DNA of 64,000 nucleotides from Flavobacterium sp. GSB-24 (GTDB lineage: Bacteria > Bacteroidota > Bacteroidia > Flavobacteriales > Flavobacteriaceae): positions 4,402,001 to 4,466,000 of the forward strand of contig NZ_AP027043.1 in assembly GCF_027924665.1 (NCBI RefSeq). The letters are read 5' to 3'. Made by a program: the position numbers and the translations under genes. Under the pieces are notes generated by a model. The model saw only the letters and a program-made list of their open reading frames with translations, did no database searches and was not told the DNA's origin. Numbering within the stretch: position 1 is the stretch's first letter; each line of letters opens with the position of its first letter. This document shows, one piece after another, positions 35,744 to 44,984 of the stretch.

Positions 35744-36141
35744 AAGAACTACATTCAAAATTTGAAACCGTTATGATTATTGATGATAATCTGGTAGATT
35801 TATATATTATCTCACGAATGGTTACGCAGAATAATTTTGGGAAAAATGTGATGCATTATACAGAGGCACAAGAAGCCATGAAATATCTGCAGGACAATCA
35901 GGACAATATTTCTAAATTACCTGAAATAATTTTTGTAGACATTTACATGCCTCTAATGTCCGGATTTGAATTTATGGAAGCATATGATAAATTATCAACT
36001 ACTCTAAAAAATTATTGCAAAACCTATATCATATCCTCAACAATTGATAATGAAGATATTGCACGATCAAGCAATAATAAGAATGTGGTTTCTTTTCATG
36101 TAAAACCGATTACCAAAGAATTTCTTGACCGAATTTTTTAG
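35737..36141 (+). CDS. Single-domain response regulator (Rcp1-like)
   Basis: 134 residues, receiver domain only: D16-D17, phosphoacceptor D68 in IIFVDIYMPLMSG, the S/T position in YIISST, and lysine in HVKPIT. Its start overlaps the kinase gene by 7 nt. Single-domain receivers of this type commonly pair with PAS or phytochrome-like HisKA kinases and pass the signal on by protein contacts. It may link this kinase to the LytTR regulator. Confidence 0.9.
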   Translation: MLKELHSKFETVMIIDDNLVDLYIISRMVTQNNFGKNVMHYTEAQEAMKYLQDNQDNISKLPEIIFVDIYMPLMSGFEFMEAYDKLSTTLKNYCKTYIISSTIDNEDIARSSNNKNVVSFHVKPITKEFLDRIF

Positions 36142-36417
36142 GAGCAGTCATTGTTACTATTAATTCTAATAATTGAATTAAACTAAATCAGGATTTTATA
36201 CTCCACCACTCCGCTTGCAATATCGTAGTGATTTAGTATCAGAATTTTCATAGCTGGAATTTATTGCAGTAAACGGTTATACTATATAACTGTCGGTTAT
36301 TACTTCTCCCTTTTAGTTTTAAAGGTATCCCTGTTAATTTGCATATATAATATTAAAAAAGAATGTTTTGCACAATCTAATAAATGCTTTTAGCTTAACT
36401 CCCCACTATTGTCAATC

Positions 36418-36621
36418 ATGAAAAAACCAGTTTTCTATTTAATATTTGTTACTCTAATGATTGCGCGATCAACAAATCGCCTTTGTATTTATTTAGCGCA
36501 TGCACCAGTTGAAGGTTTTATTTACTCAATGCTTTTTTTATTATTTACAGCAGGTCTTGGCTGCTATACTATTTTCAAAAAAATAGACTTTAAATTAGAA
36601 AAACTTGTACTAATAACTTAA
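36418..36621 (+). CDS. Small two-helix membrane protein
   Basis: 67 residues from the ATG at 36418; a TTG three codons upstream is unlikely. Two hydrophobic segments (PVFYLIFVTLMIA, about 3-15; FIYSMLFLLFTAGLGCYTIF, about 34-53) flank a short loop. No family recognised. It ends 12 bp before the XRE gene, so the pair is probably cotranscribed. Confidence 0.55.
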   Translation: MKKPVFYLIFVTLMIARSTNRLCIYLAHAPVEGFIYSMLFLLFTAGLGCYTIFKKIDFKLEKLVLIT

Positions 36622-36633
36622 ATCATAATAAAG

Positions 36634-37035
36634 ATGAAAAAAACGGTACAACATCCCCGTTACATGGGCACGTCAATAAAAAATAAAATTAAAAACATTA
36701 GAGAATTAAGAAATTATACACAGCAATATATGGCTGATCAACTTGGCATTACCCAAGCCGGTTATAGTAAAATTGAAAAAGGAAAAACTCTTGTATCATA
36801 TTCTAAATTGCTAGAAATTAGCGTAATATTTGAAGCTAGCATAGAAGAGATAATAAATTTTGACAGTAAAGAATGTATTAAAAGTTTAAATACAATTAAA
36901 GATACTAACACAGATTTAAATGATAACTATAAAGTTCTAAAAGAACTTTATGAGGACAAAATAAAACTTTTAGAAAAGCTTTTAAATAAAACTGAAAATG
37001 AATTAGAATATTATAAAACTAGATTTGGTCTGTAA
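36634..37035 (+). CDS. XRE-family helix-turn-helix regulator
   Basis: 133 residues. An HTH_3 domain spans about 9-65: IKNIRELRNYTQQYMADQLG, ITQAGYSKIEKGKT and LLEISVIFEASIEEII. A coiled coil follows to the end (YEDKIKLLEKLLNKTENELEYY, in parts). Such small XRE proteins with a C-terminal coiled coil are common in Flavobacterium. Its upstream membrane-protein neighbour suggests a joint role, unknown. Confidence 0.8.
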   Translation: MKKTVQHPRYMGTSIKNKIKNIRELRNYTQQYMADQLGITQAGYSKIEKGKTLVSYSKLLEISVIFEASIEEIINFDSKECIKSLNTIKDTNTDLNDNYKVLKELYEDKIKLLEKLLNKTENELEYYKTRFGL

Positions 37036-37058
37036 CACAAAATTAAAATTATGAAATT

Positions 37059-37131
37059 GTGGACTTTGATACCTTTTGCCATAAAAAATTAAACACCTTC
37101 ATATTCTATTTTTTGTTGCAGAATCACAGTA
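37059..37131 (+). repeat. Dispersed repeat unit (decayed)
   Basis: GTGGACTTTGATACCTTTTG (37059-37078), then CATAAAAAATTAAACACC, then a decayed core GTTGCAGAATCACAGTA (37115-37131). Nothing else was found in the gap 37036-37828. Confidence 0.6.
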
Positions 37132-37828
37132 CGCCATCTGGAGCTCTCTGTAATATCAAACTTATCAACTCAGCTCAAATGTCAGTAAATTTGAAGTAGC
37201 AAAATCTCAATTCCAAAAAACATACTACCATATTTCATTAAAAAAATAAAAGTGAGAAAGAGGACATATATAAGTAATCACCTTTGGCATTTTATTTTTT
37301 TTTAATATTTTTAACCTCTACTAAAAATCTTTCTAGTTTTGAAAAGAAAAAACAAAATGATCCCTACAAAAACTCTTTCTTTAAGAGGTCTTCAACCAAT
37401 CTTTAATTGTTGAGATTAACCAGCAGCTAAATCTACTACTTCGAGTTTTTAACTGCAGTATTTTGTTCTATTATTATATTTCTTACCGCAAAAATGATAA
37501 ACCTAACGAATAATTGATTGTTAATCTTTTTATTTAAAAGCACTACAGTCAATTTTCAATTATTAAAATATTCGTGTAGATTATAAATTTCAAATCTATA
37601 ATCAACTATCATTTATGGCTTGGGGAGATATATTTATTACTCAATTTTATTAAAATCTAAATTGAATAAATGAAATTCAGTCTAAGTATAATATTCTTTC
37701 AGTACTCTGTTGGAATTAGTTGGCTGCCTTTAGAGCAAAAAAAAAGAGTTATTTAATTAGTTCAGCACGATTGCTTAATATTTTACAGAATATAGCTTAC
37801 AATACAAAATAAAACAGATATCAAAGAA

Positions 37829-38383
37829 ATGAAAGTCGGAATTATAGGAGTTAAAAATATAAATATGGATTATGCGCATAGAGCTGCCAAATTAGGCTAT
37901 GAAGTATTAATCAGCCACACAAAGCAGATTTATGGCTTAAAAGAAATAATTCAAAATATGGGCAATAATGTAAAATTAGTTGATATGTATGACGCAGCTA
38001 TAGCTGAAATCATTGTATTCTCTTTAGACTGGGAAGAACTAGAATCATCAGTATCCCGTTTACCAGATATGTCCGAAAAAATAATATTACACACTAACAA
38101 TTCCATTTTTAAGTTTGAATCTCCATCTTCTTCTCTCCCTGTAATAATAGGAAAATCTGCTAGTGAAAAGATTGCTTCCCTATTGCCAGATGCACACGTG
38201 GTGAGAATCTTTAATAGATTACAACCTTTAATCATAAATAAAAATGAATCTAAACACCAAACAGAAATTTTTTATATGGTTAAGAATCCAAAAGTAGAAA
38301 ATAAGGTAATTTCTTTTTTGACTGCTTTAGACTTTTCAAGTACTGCTCTAATAACAGTAAATGAAATGGATCTACATAATTGA
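37829..38383 (+). CDS. Rossmann-fold NAD(P)-dependent oxidoreductase-like protein
   Basis: 184 residues resembling the N-terminal domain of NADP oxidoreductases of the coenzyme F420-dependent type. The opening KVGIIGVKNINMDYAHRAA takes the place of the usual GxGxxG. IVFSLDWEELES and VVRIFNRLQPLI fit later strands. The dinucleotide motif is degenerate, so activity is doubtful. It stands alone between a repeat copy and a strong terminator. Confidence 0.6.
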   Translation: MKVGIIGVKNINMDYAHRAAKLGYEVLISHTKQIYGLKEIIQNMGNNVKLVDMYDAAIAEIIVFSLDWEELESSVSRLPDMSEKIILHTNNSIFKFESPSSSLPVIIGKSASEKIASLLPDAHVVRIFNRLQPLIINKNESKHQTEIFYMVKNPKVENKVISFLTALDFSSTALITVNEMDLHN

Positions 38384-38392
38384 CACAAATCA

Positions 38393-38434
38393 CAAAACTT
38401 CGTTTATGCCAAAAATAGCAGGAACGAAGTTTTG
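38393..38434 (+). terminator. Strong terminator after the Rossmann-like gene
   Basis: CAAAACTTCGTT (38393-38404) pairs perfectly with AACGAAGTTTTG (38423-38434), 12 bp. Ten bp past the stop. Confidence 0.75.
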
Positions 38435-38494
38435 TTAAAGTTTTGGTCTATTAGGAAATATTCTTAAAAATGACTCAGTTTGATCTAAGGTAAA

Positions 38495-38516
38495 AAAGCT
38501 GAAGAGTTTCAGCTTT
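38495..38516 (-). terminator. Terminator of the cyanophycin-type locus
   Basis: AAAGCTGAA (38495-38503) pairs with TTCAGCTTT (38508-38516), loop 4 nt; on the minus strand it is followed by TTT and then ACC. It lies 24 bp beyond the stop at 38540. Confidence 0.75.
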
Positions 38517-38539
38517 ATAATTTTAACAATTAAATAAAT

Positions 38540-39529
38540 TTATTCTTTATAGTATTTATTGAAGTTAATTTTTGTTTTTTGGCGTAATGTACGCGGAGAT
38601 CTGGACAAGAAAACTTCGGCCATCATACATCTGGCACTTCCGCCGCCGCAAGCCTCGATTGTATCTAAACTTGAACTTAAAATTTCAGCATGATTCTCCA
38701 ACTGGGAAATCTGCTTAGGAGTCAAACTTTGATGCGCCGATGCACTCATAACAATATACCGCTTATCATCTTTTCCTCTGACTTCTAACATATTTCCAGC
38801 AAAATTATTTACCTGAGCCTCGGTTATTAGAATAATTTCTTTTTGATCTTGTTTAAGATTATCCAGAACCATTTTACGTTCTTTTTTATCGTCAATACAA
38901 TCTGCGCAGATAACCGCAAAAGTCTCGCCCAGACACATCATTACATTTGTATGATAAATAAGTTTACGCTCGCCGTCAACAGTCTGAAAAGCTTCAAAAA
39001 TTACAGGGGCATAATCAAAATCTTCGCAGAATTCTATAAATAACTCTTCATCTGCTCTCGGGGATAAAGCACAGTAAGCTTTTCCGTTTGCTCTATCTAA
39101 TAATAAACTTCCTGTTCCTTCTAAGAAAATACCATCCTCTTCTGCAGAAGTATAATCCATTATATTAGTAATCTCGAATCCTTTTTCTTCTAGAGTATCT
39201 AAAATATCTTCGCGGCGTTCCTGGCGGCGGTTCTCAGCAAACATTGGGTAAAGCGCAACATCGCCATTTTCATGAAATGAAACCCAGTTGTTTGGAAAAA
39301 TACTATCCGGGGTATCCGTCTCTAAAGTATCTTCAATCACCGTTACATCAACACCAACAGCTCTCAGTTTCTCCACAAAGGCATCAAATTCCTGCTGGGC
39401 TTTAGCATTTACAGTACTTGGCAATAATCCGTCTAATACTTTTTGGTAATAATTATTTACAGCCGTCTGCTCATTCATTCTAAAAGCAACTGGACGAATC
39501 ATTACGATTGCATTTGTTGTTTGTCTCAT
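38540..39529 (-). CDS. ctlX: CtlX-type citrulline hydrolase (guanidine-modifying enzyme family)
   Basis: 329 residues from the ATG at 39529; an in-frame ATG seven codons upstream (39550) is possible but gives an unusual front. The opening RQTTNAIVMIRPVAFRMNEQ (read in parts) and body match the Bacteroidota CtlX family of the amidinotransferase/deiminase superfamily. Landmarks are FPNNWVSFHENG, the GTGS acid pair region, HTNVMM for the histidine, and the catalytic cysteine in GGGSARCMMAE near residue 305. CtlX of Francisella hydrolyses citrulline to ornithine. Here it is the last gene of the minus-strand locus, after a related enzyme that could supply citrulline. Confidence 0.85.
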   Translation of the reverse strand: MRQTTNAIVMIRPVAFRMNEQTAVNNYYQKVLDGLLPSTVNAKAQQEFDAFVEKLRAVGVDVTVIEDTLETDTPDSIFPNNWVSFHENGDVALYPMFAENRRQERREDILDTLEEKGFEITNIMDYTSAEEDGIFLEGTGSLLLDRANGKAYCALSPRADEELFIEFCEDFDYAPVIFEAFQTVDGERKLIYHTNVMMCLGETFAVICADCIDDKKERKMVLDNLKQDQKEIILITEAQVNNFAGNMLEVRGKDDKRYIVMSASAHQSLTPKQISQLENHAEILSSSLDTIEACGGGSARCMMAEVFLSRSPRTLRQKTKINFNKYYKE

Positions 39530-39594
39530 TTTATATATTTTTTGTTTCATGTTTCAAGTTTCAAGTTGTTGAAATCTGAATTCTGAAATTATTC

Positions 39595-40509
39595 CTAGTC
39601 TCTTATTAGTGGAAGTGTTGAACATCTCAATAAACCCTCCTGCTTTGCAATTTCAGCATACGGAATTTCTTCCACAGTAAATCCTTTTGAACGAAGCCAG
39701 TTATTTAATCGGGTAAAATTTTTCTCCGAAACCACAACATCTTTATCAATCGAAAATACATTTGAAAACATATTATACATTTCTTCTCTTTCGATATGAA
39801 ATAAATTTTCTTTCCCGAATAAACTTACCAAATACAAATAATCTGCTTCTTCACGAAAACCTCTCTTGTAGATTATTCCTTTGTCTTTTCCAACCGGCTG
39901 AAAACAACAGTCTAAGTGTAATGCATTGTCGCGGGCTTCCAATTTCGATTTAACCAGATCAAATTCTTTTACAATTTTATTCGGAAATAATTCTTTTATA
40001 AAATTGACGCCATGCATATTTGTTCGTGCAGTTATATAATCTTTGTAATCGCTTCCTTTATAGGTACCTATAAAAATATGATCATTCCAGAGCATAACAT
40101 CTCCGCCTTCTATATGAACTTCTTCCGGCGGACGCACGACTTTTAAAGGATCTACTTGATCAATTACATATTGAATGGCATCCAGTTCACGCTCGCGGTC
40201 TGGTAAAATATTCGATTTTATAAAAACATCATCAATTACAAATCCAATATCTCTTGCAAAAATCTGATTATAATTTTCTATCAATTCGGGGCGGTAAACA
40301 GTTACATCATACTTTTGAAACACAGCATTAAAAGCATCCATTTCAGCAGTCATATCTTTTTCGATAGGATATGTTCCTGCTTTAATATGTTCCAATGATT
40401 TAGGATCATAGGCTTCTTCTAATGAAGGAGTCGGCCCATTATGAACGGCAGAACCCAAAACTACGGCACGCAGTCTTGACGTTTCGTTCTTTACATTTAA
40501 TTGCAACAT
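39595..40509 (-). CDS. Arginine-deiminase/dimethylargininase-like hydrolase
   Basis: 304 residues from the ATG at 40509 (MLQLNVKNE); an upstream ATG at 40551 would add an unrelated 14-residue front. Guanidine-modifying superfamily signatures: FARDIGFVIDD, the HIEGGDVML pair of acids, ALHLDCCF with the catalytic histidine, and C296 in GLLRCSTLPL near the end. It could deiminate arginine to citrulline or act on methylated arginine. Its place between a cyanophycinase-like gene and ctlX makes free arginine the likely substrate. That assignment is inferred. Confidence 0.8.
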   Translation of the reverse strand: MLQLNVKNETSRLRAVVLGSAVHNGPTPSLEEAYDPKSLEHIKAGTYPIEKDMTAEMDAFNAVFQKYDVTVYRPELIENYNQIFARDIGFVIDDVFIKSNILPDRERELDAIQYVIDQVDPLKVVRPPEEVHIEGGDVMLWNDHIFIGTYKGSDYKDYITARTNMHGVNFIKELFPNKIVKEFDLVKSKLEARDNALHLDCCFQPVGKDKGIIYKRGFREEADYLYLVSLFGKENLFHIEREEMYNMFSNVFSIDKDVVVSEKNFTRLNNWLRSKGFTVEEIPYAEIAKQEGLLRCSTLPLIRD

Positions 40510-40576
40510 AACTTTATTATATTTTAAAGACAAAAATGGTTCGTCTTTCATTAAAATGCATTTTTCTTTAGCTTCT

Positions 40577-41626
40577 TTACTCTTTTAGTTTACCACTTTC
40601 TACAAACCATTTTTTCCATACGCCTCCTACTCCATCCTTCCAATTATTCAAATTAAATGTATTGACTCCTGTACTAGTTCCTCTAATTTCATAAACATTA
40701 ATTGCAGTTGCATTCCGATTCCATTCCAGTAGAGTGTTAGGCTTACAAATTTCTGGCTTGTTATCTGGAATTTCTGTATTTGGTGCTATAAAGTATGCGG
40801 TATCTTCCCTTGCAGGATAATTGCCAAAGACTCTTGCAATTCCTTTTTCGTCGATACATACCGATGTGTATTCATCACACGCAATTCCTTTAGCTTCTAC
40901 TTTATAATCATTTATAATTCGAGCTAAAAAAGTCACGTGCCTTCCTTTTCTATCGGGGTTATCATAATGCGTATCGGTAATTACATCTTTTAATATTGCA
41001 TTATCTAAAAATAAATCATTTGATAGTGCAATTTTAGTATCATAAGGATTCAATAAAGCTTCTTGAGAAGTTATCGTGCCGTTTTGAGCCGAAAAATAAA
41101 AACCTCCCTGAATAGCCATACCTGCACTGGTTCCGCCCACAACTGCCTTTCTTTTAATAGCATTATTGATAGCTTCAGAAATTGGAGTGTTTCGCCAGTA
41201 AGAAATATATTCCCATTGATCTCCGCCGGCGAACCAAATCGCTTCTGCATTATTTATTTTCTCCAGTATATACTTATCTGACTTCGCTGCAACAGTCTTA
41301 AAGACAATGGTTTCAACAGAATTAACGGCAACACCTAAAGAAGAGTGTAAGTACGAATTATAACCATCGGATCCCGAAGTTCTTAATATCAAAACATCTC
41401 CGCCAGCTGCCCTTTTTAGAAACCATTTCATTGCTTCATCATTTTCGGTGGCTCCTCCCATTAAGCAGATTCCGCCTTCTGGAACAGTAATTTTATCTAC
41501 TTTATTTCCTGTAAAATAAGACACGTAGTTTTTTACTTCTGGTTTTTGTTGAACTGAATTTTCCTGATTATTTTCAGAAGAACAACCGCTTAAAATCAGC
41601 AGAAAAGTTATCGTAATTGTTTTCAT
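40577..41626 (-). CDS. Lipoprotein S51 peptidase, cyanophycinase-like
   Basis: 349 residues. A lipobox (LLILSGC) follows the signal peptide; the CSSEN after it contains an acidic residue that might favour surface display. The S51 peptidase domain spans about 45-270, with S167 in VGGTSAGMAIQGG, AIWFAGGDQWEY before it, and TDTHYDNPDRKGRH after it. It is a clear paralogue of the T9SS-exported S51 protein at 49994-52039, sharing GGICLMGG/GGTCLMGG and the whole active-site order. S51 enzymes of this type cut beta-linked Asp-Arg polymers. Twelve bp separate it from the carrier gene upstream. Confidence 0.82.
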   Translation of the reverse strand: MKTITITFLLILSGCSSENNQENSVQQKPEVKNYVSYFTGNKVDKITVPEGGICLMGGATENDEAMKWFLKRAAGGDVLILRTSGSDGYNSYLHSSLGVAVNSVETIVFKTVAAKSDKYILEKINNAEAIWFAGGDQWEYISYWRNTPISEAINNAIKRKAVVGGTSAGMAIQGGFYFSAQNGTITSQEALLNPYDTKIALSNDLFLDNAILKDVITDTHYDNPDRKGRHVTFLARIINDYKVEAKGIACDEYTSVCIDEKGIARVFGNYPAREDTAYFIAPNTEIPDNKPEICKPNTLLEWNRNATAINVYEIRGTSTGVNTFNLNNWKDGVGGVWKKWFVESGKLKE

Positions 41627-41638
41627 TTTACTATGATT

Positions 41639-43027
41639 TTACCAATTAAATAAATATAAAGGAGGGAGAATCAGCAGCATAGACGCTATTAAAAACACCA
41701 ACATTCTAGGCAGCATCCATTTAAACCATTTACTATAGGGTATTTTCGCCAAAGAAAGCGCTCCCATTGTAACCCCGCTTGTGGGAATGATAAGATTAGT
41801 AAAACCATCACCTAATTGAAAAGTAAGCACAGCCATTTGTCTGCTTATTTCTGATGCATCACAAATAGGAATAATAATAGGCATCGTTAAAGAAGCTTGT
41901 CCTGATCCTGAAGGAATAAAAAAGTTTAAAAATGATTGGAAAAAAAAGATACATTCAGCGGATATAGCTTTGGGCGTGTCCTGCGTTATTGATACAATTG
42001 AATTAAGTATTGTGTCAATAATTTTGCCTTCCTGCGCAATGATTAATAGTCCTTTAGCCAATCCAATTACCAAAGCTGCAGTCATCATATCTTTAGCTCC
42101 AGATACAAAAGCATCTATCGCTTTTGACATAGACATTCTGTAAATAATGGAAACAAAAATTGCTAATGCCAAAAATAAAGCAGCAATTTCGTTTATGTAC
42201 CAATCATAATTACTCACCCCATAAATTAATATGATAATTGAAGCAAAAAGTGCATATAAAATTATTTTTCTTGAACCGTCTAATTTAAAATCTGATACCT
42301 CAAGACTGCTTTTCTCTTTCTCATCAGTACTGCCAAATAATAGACTTTTCTCGGGATTTTTTTCGATCTTTATTGCATAGTGAGTGATTACAGTGCAGGC
42401 ACAGGTTGTCAAAACAAACCATACAAAAATCCTATATTCCATCCCGCTAAAAATTGGAATTTGTGCAATACCTTGTGCAATACCAATAGTAAATGGGTTA
42501 CTAAAGGCTCCTCCAAAACCAACACCAGTGCCAACAATTGGAATAGCGGCACCAACAATAGCATCATAACCCATCGCTTTTGCCATGGGTACGGTAATTA
42601 AAATAAATATTAAAATTTCTTCGCTCAATCCAAAAGTAGCTCCAGCAAAAGAAAACAATATAATTAAAAAAGGAATAATGAAAATTTTATGTTTTGGCTT
42701 TTTTTGACTGAACTCAATTACATTAAAAAGTCCAGCATTTATGGCACCTGTCAAATTTATAATAGAAAAAGCACCTCCAACCAAAAATACAAAAGCAATA
42801 ATTTGCGATGCGGAAATAAAACCTTTAATCGGAGCTTCTAAAAAAGCTTTAATTCCTTGAGGAGATGCCGCTACATGTTTGTACGAACCTGCAATAATCT
42901 TCTCAGTATTGTTTCCGTGTGACCTATCGAACTCTCCTGCAGGAATAACCCAGGTTAAACCAATAAAAAGAATAGTGATCACTAAAATAATAGTGATTGT
43001 ATCTGGAAATTTTTGTAATAGTTTCAT
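41639..43027 (-). CDS. YfcC-type inner-membrane carrier
   Basis: 462 residues with about 12 transmembrane helices. The opening FPDTITIILVITILFIGLTWVIPAGEF (in parts), SFAGATFGLSEEILIF, GTGVGFGGAFSNPFTIGIAQ and the C-terminal FFIPSGSGQASLTMPIIIPICD (in parts) are typical of the YfcC/DcuC-like family, whose members include suspected arginine/ornithine or dipeptide carriers. It lies between two S51 peptidase genes. The most likely cargo is beta-Asp-Arg dipeptide or arginine; inference from context. Confidence 0.85.
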   Translation of the reverse strand: MKLLQKFPDTITIILVITILFIGLTWVIPAGEFDRSHGNNTEKIIAGSYKHVAASPQGIKAFLEAPIKGFISASQIIAFVFLVGGAFSIINLTGAINAGLFNVIEFSQKKPKHKIFIIPFLIILFSFAGATFGLSEEILIFILITVPMAKAMGYDAIVGAAIPIVGTGVGFGGAFSNPFTIGIAQGIAQIPIFSGMEYRIFVWFVLTTCACTVITHYAIKIEKNPEKSLLFGSTDEKEKSSLEVSDFKLDGSRKIILYALFASIIILIYGVSNYDWYINEIAALFLALAIFVSIIYRMSMSKAIDAFVSGAKDMMTAALVIGLAKGLLIIAQEGKIIDTILNSIVSITQDTPKAISAECIFFFQSFLNFFIPSGSGQASLTMPIIIPICDASEISRQMAVLTFQLGDGFTNLIIPTSGVTMGALSLAKIPYSKWFKWMLPRMLVFLIASMLLILPPLYLFNW

Positions 43028-43031
43028 TTTT

Positions 43032-43934
43032 TTAAAGTTTAAATTTTTCTCCAGGTAGAAGAATGTCTATAAGAATATTTTCACCGCCCAAAAGACCATC
43101 TTTTGTTTTAATACTATTTTTATTCGAGTTTTTTAAAATGATAACTTGTGATTCTCCAGAAACTACTGCTGAGTCACCATGAACAATTAGGGCAGTTGAT
43201 TCATTAATACCAATTGCTTTTTTATCAGGATGCTCTAAGACAACTGAAAGGAGCCTGTTCATTCTCATCCTGTAAATAAAGTGCTGATCTATGATTGCAG
43301 AGGGCATTAGTCCAAGTCCTTCTTTAATCTCAAAATTTTCTGACTCAATAGTTCGAAAGTTACCAGTGTACTGAGAATGTTTATACTCAATACCAGTTAT
43401 CATTTCCCTGCTCATTACAGCAGCGCCAGCGCTTGTTCCAGCAATTGTCGCACCATTTTGGTATGCGGTGTGTATGGCTTGGTATGCTGGTGTGTGAAGA
43501 ATTTGGGACATAAATAAATTTTGGTCACCGCCAGTAATGTAAACTAAGGATGCTCTTTTTATAGAATCAATCTGATAAATGCTTTGCTGCTCTTTTTTTA
43601 AATTAAATGTTTTTATTTTATCCGCATTGATTCCTACGTCAACAAAACTTTTTTTAGCATAGTATGACGCAGAGTCTGGCTCCTCGCTTGCCATTGGAAG
43701 TATTACAATAAAATCGTTATCTTTCAAATTACTAGTGCTTATCAATTCCTTAATCAGTGATTTAGATATTTTACCGCCTCCAATTATAAATAAGTTTCCT
43801 TTGGCTGTATTTTTTACAATTTTGCCTGCTGGTAAATTATCTTGTTTGAAAGACTTATTTTGTTTTGATTTGCATGATAAACTTAGTAATAAAATTATCA
43901 TTGCTAATTGTTTGAAAGTTTTCATTTTTGACAT
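43032..43934 (-). CDS. cphB: Cyanophycinase (CphB-like), lipoprotein
   Basis: 300 residues. Lipobox at LSLSC, with a basic tail (KSKQNK) and no acidic export signal, so it probably faces the periplasm. It shows the classical cyanophycinase order: GNLFIIGGGK, VYITGGDQNLFM, nucleophile S168 in AGTSAGAAVMS, then DQHFIYRMRMNRLL and GINESTALIV. Known cyanophycinases release beta-Asp-Arg dipeptides from the polymer. Its start overlaps the isoaspartyl peptidase stop as TAATG, which strongly links the two genes functionally. Confidence 0.88.
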   Translation of the reverse strand: MSKMKTFKQLAMIILLLSLSCKSKQNKSFKQDNLPAGKIVKNTAKGNLFIIGGGKISKSLIKELISTSNLKDNDFIVILPMASEEPDSASYYAKKSFVDVGINADKIKTFNLKKEQQSIYQIDSIKRASLVYITGGDQNLFMSQILHTPAYQAIHTAYQNGATIAGTSAGAAVMSREMITGIEYKHSQYTGNFRTIESENFEIKEGLGLMPSAIIDQHFIYRMRMNRLLSVVLEHPDKKAIGINESTALIVHGDSAVVSGESQVIILKNSNKNSIKTKDGLLGGENILIDILLPGEKFKL

Positions 43935-44887
43935 TAAATTTTTTCTTCCAGATCCCAGATAAACACTTTCTTCTCACTATTTTTCTCACTCACATATCCT
44001 CGATACATTCCTTCCGAGTTATAAGAAAAATTAACATTGCCATCCTTATCAATTGCGATAAGTCCTCCTTCTCCTCCAAGCTTTGTCAAATGGCCTTTGA
44101 TGGTTACTTCAGTTGCCTGCTCAAGAGACATTTTCCCAAATTCCATTAAATTTGAAACCATTGAAGAGACTGTGGCCCTGATAAAATATTCTCCAACACC
44201 TGTACAGGACACGCCGCAAGTCTTATTATTGGCGTAAGTACCAGCACCGATAATTGCAGAGTCACCAATACGTCCATCCAATTTATTGGTCATACCTCCA
44301 GTTGAAGTTGCTGCAGCTATATTACCATTTCTGTCAATAGCAACAGCGCCAACAGTTCCCATCTTTAAATTTGTATGATCCAAAAAACTTGCTGTTTCAG
44401 AAATTTTTTTCGCCTCCAAAAATTGTTCTTTTCTAAAATCAGTGTCAAAATAATGGTTATCCACTAATTCATGATTAGTTTGTTCTGCCAAACTATCCGC
44501 AGCCTCGCCTGAAATCATTATAATATCTTTATTTGCTAATAAGCTTTTGGCAAATAAAATAGGGTTTTTAATTTTCATACTGTTCGCTACCGCTCCAGCC
44601 TCTAAAGTAGCACCATCCATTATTGACGCTTCCAGCAAATGTTTGCCCTCACGAGAATAAACCGCTCCCTTTCCTGCATTAAAATGGATACTATTCTCTA
44701 AAACTACTACAGCAGCACTAACAGCATCAACAGCATTGCCTCCTTCTGCTAAAATTGCTTCTCCTGCATTCAGGGCAAGAATTAAGTCATTTTTTATTTT
44801 ATTTTTGTCTGTTTGTGATAAATTCTCAGGAGTTATTACACCGGCACCTCCATGTATACAAAGTGCAAAGGTTTTTTTATTTGTCAT
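43934..44887 (-). CDS. iaaA: Isoaspartyl peptidase/L-asparaginase (Ntn hydrolase)
   Basis: 317 residues from the ATG at 44887 (MTNKKTFALCIHGGAG), preceded by a purine-rich ribosome site; an upstream ATG at 44944 would add a basic, unrelated front. Signature GGNAVDAVSAAVVVLE and FNAGKGAVY lie in the first half. Nucleophile T178 in KMGTVGAVAID follows autocleavage. Then DGRIGDSAIIGAGTYA marks the substrate pocket. No signal peptide: cytoplasmic. It hydrolyses beta-Asp dipeptides, including beta-Asp-Arg, to free amino acids. TAATG overlap with cphB. Confidence 0.9.
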   Translation of the reverse strand: MTNKKTFALCIHGGAGVITPENLSQTDKNKIKNDLILALNAGEAILAEGGNAVDAVSAAVVVLENSIHFNAGKGAVYSREGKHLLEASIMDGATLEAGAVANSMKIKNPILFAKSLLANKDIIMISGEAADSLAEQTNHELVDNHYFDTDFRKEQFLEAKKISETASFLDHTNLKMGTVGAVAIDRNGNIAAATSTGGMTNKLDGRIGDSAIIGAGTYANNKTCGVSCTGVGEYFIRATVSSMVSNLMEFGKMSLEQATEVTIKGHLTKLGGEGGLIAIDKDGNVNFSYNSEGMYRGYVSEKNSEKKVFIWDLEEKI

Positions 44888-44984
44888 TTCTTTTTTCTTT
44901 TTTCTTTTTTTTGATTTGAAAGAAGACTGCTGGCGAAATACCATTTATTGATGGATTCCGCAGTAGCAGCTTCTTATTTTGATT

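Noticed and set aside
12411..37131. CRISPR array
   Set aside because: The repeats are kilobases apart with genes between them, unlike regularly spaced CRISPR repeats.
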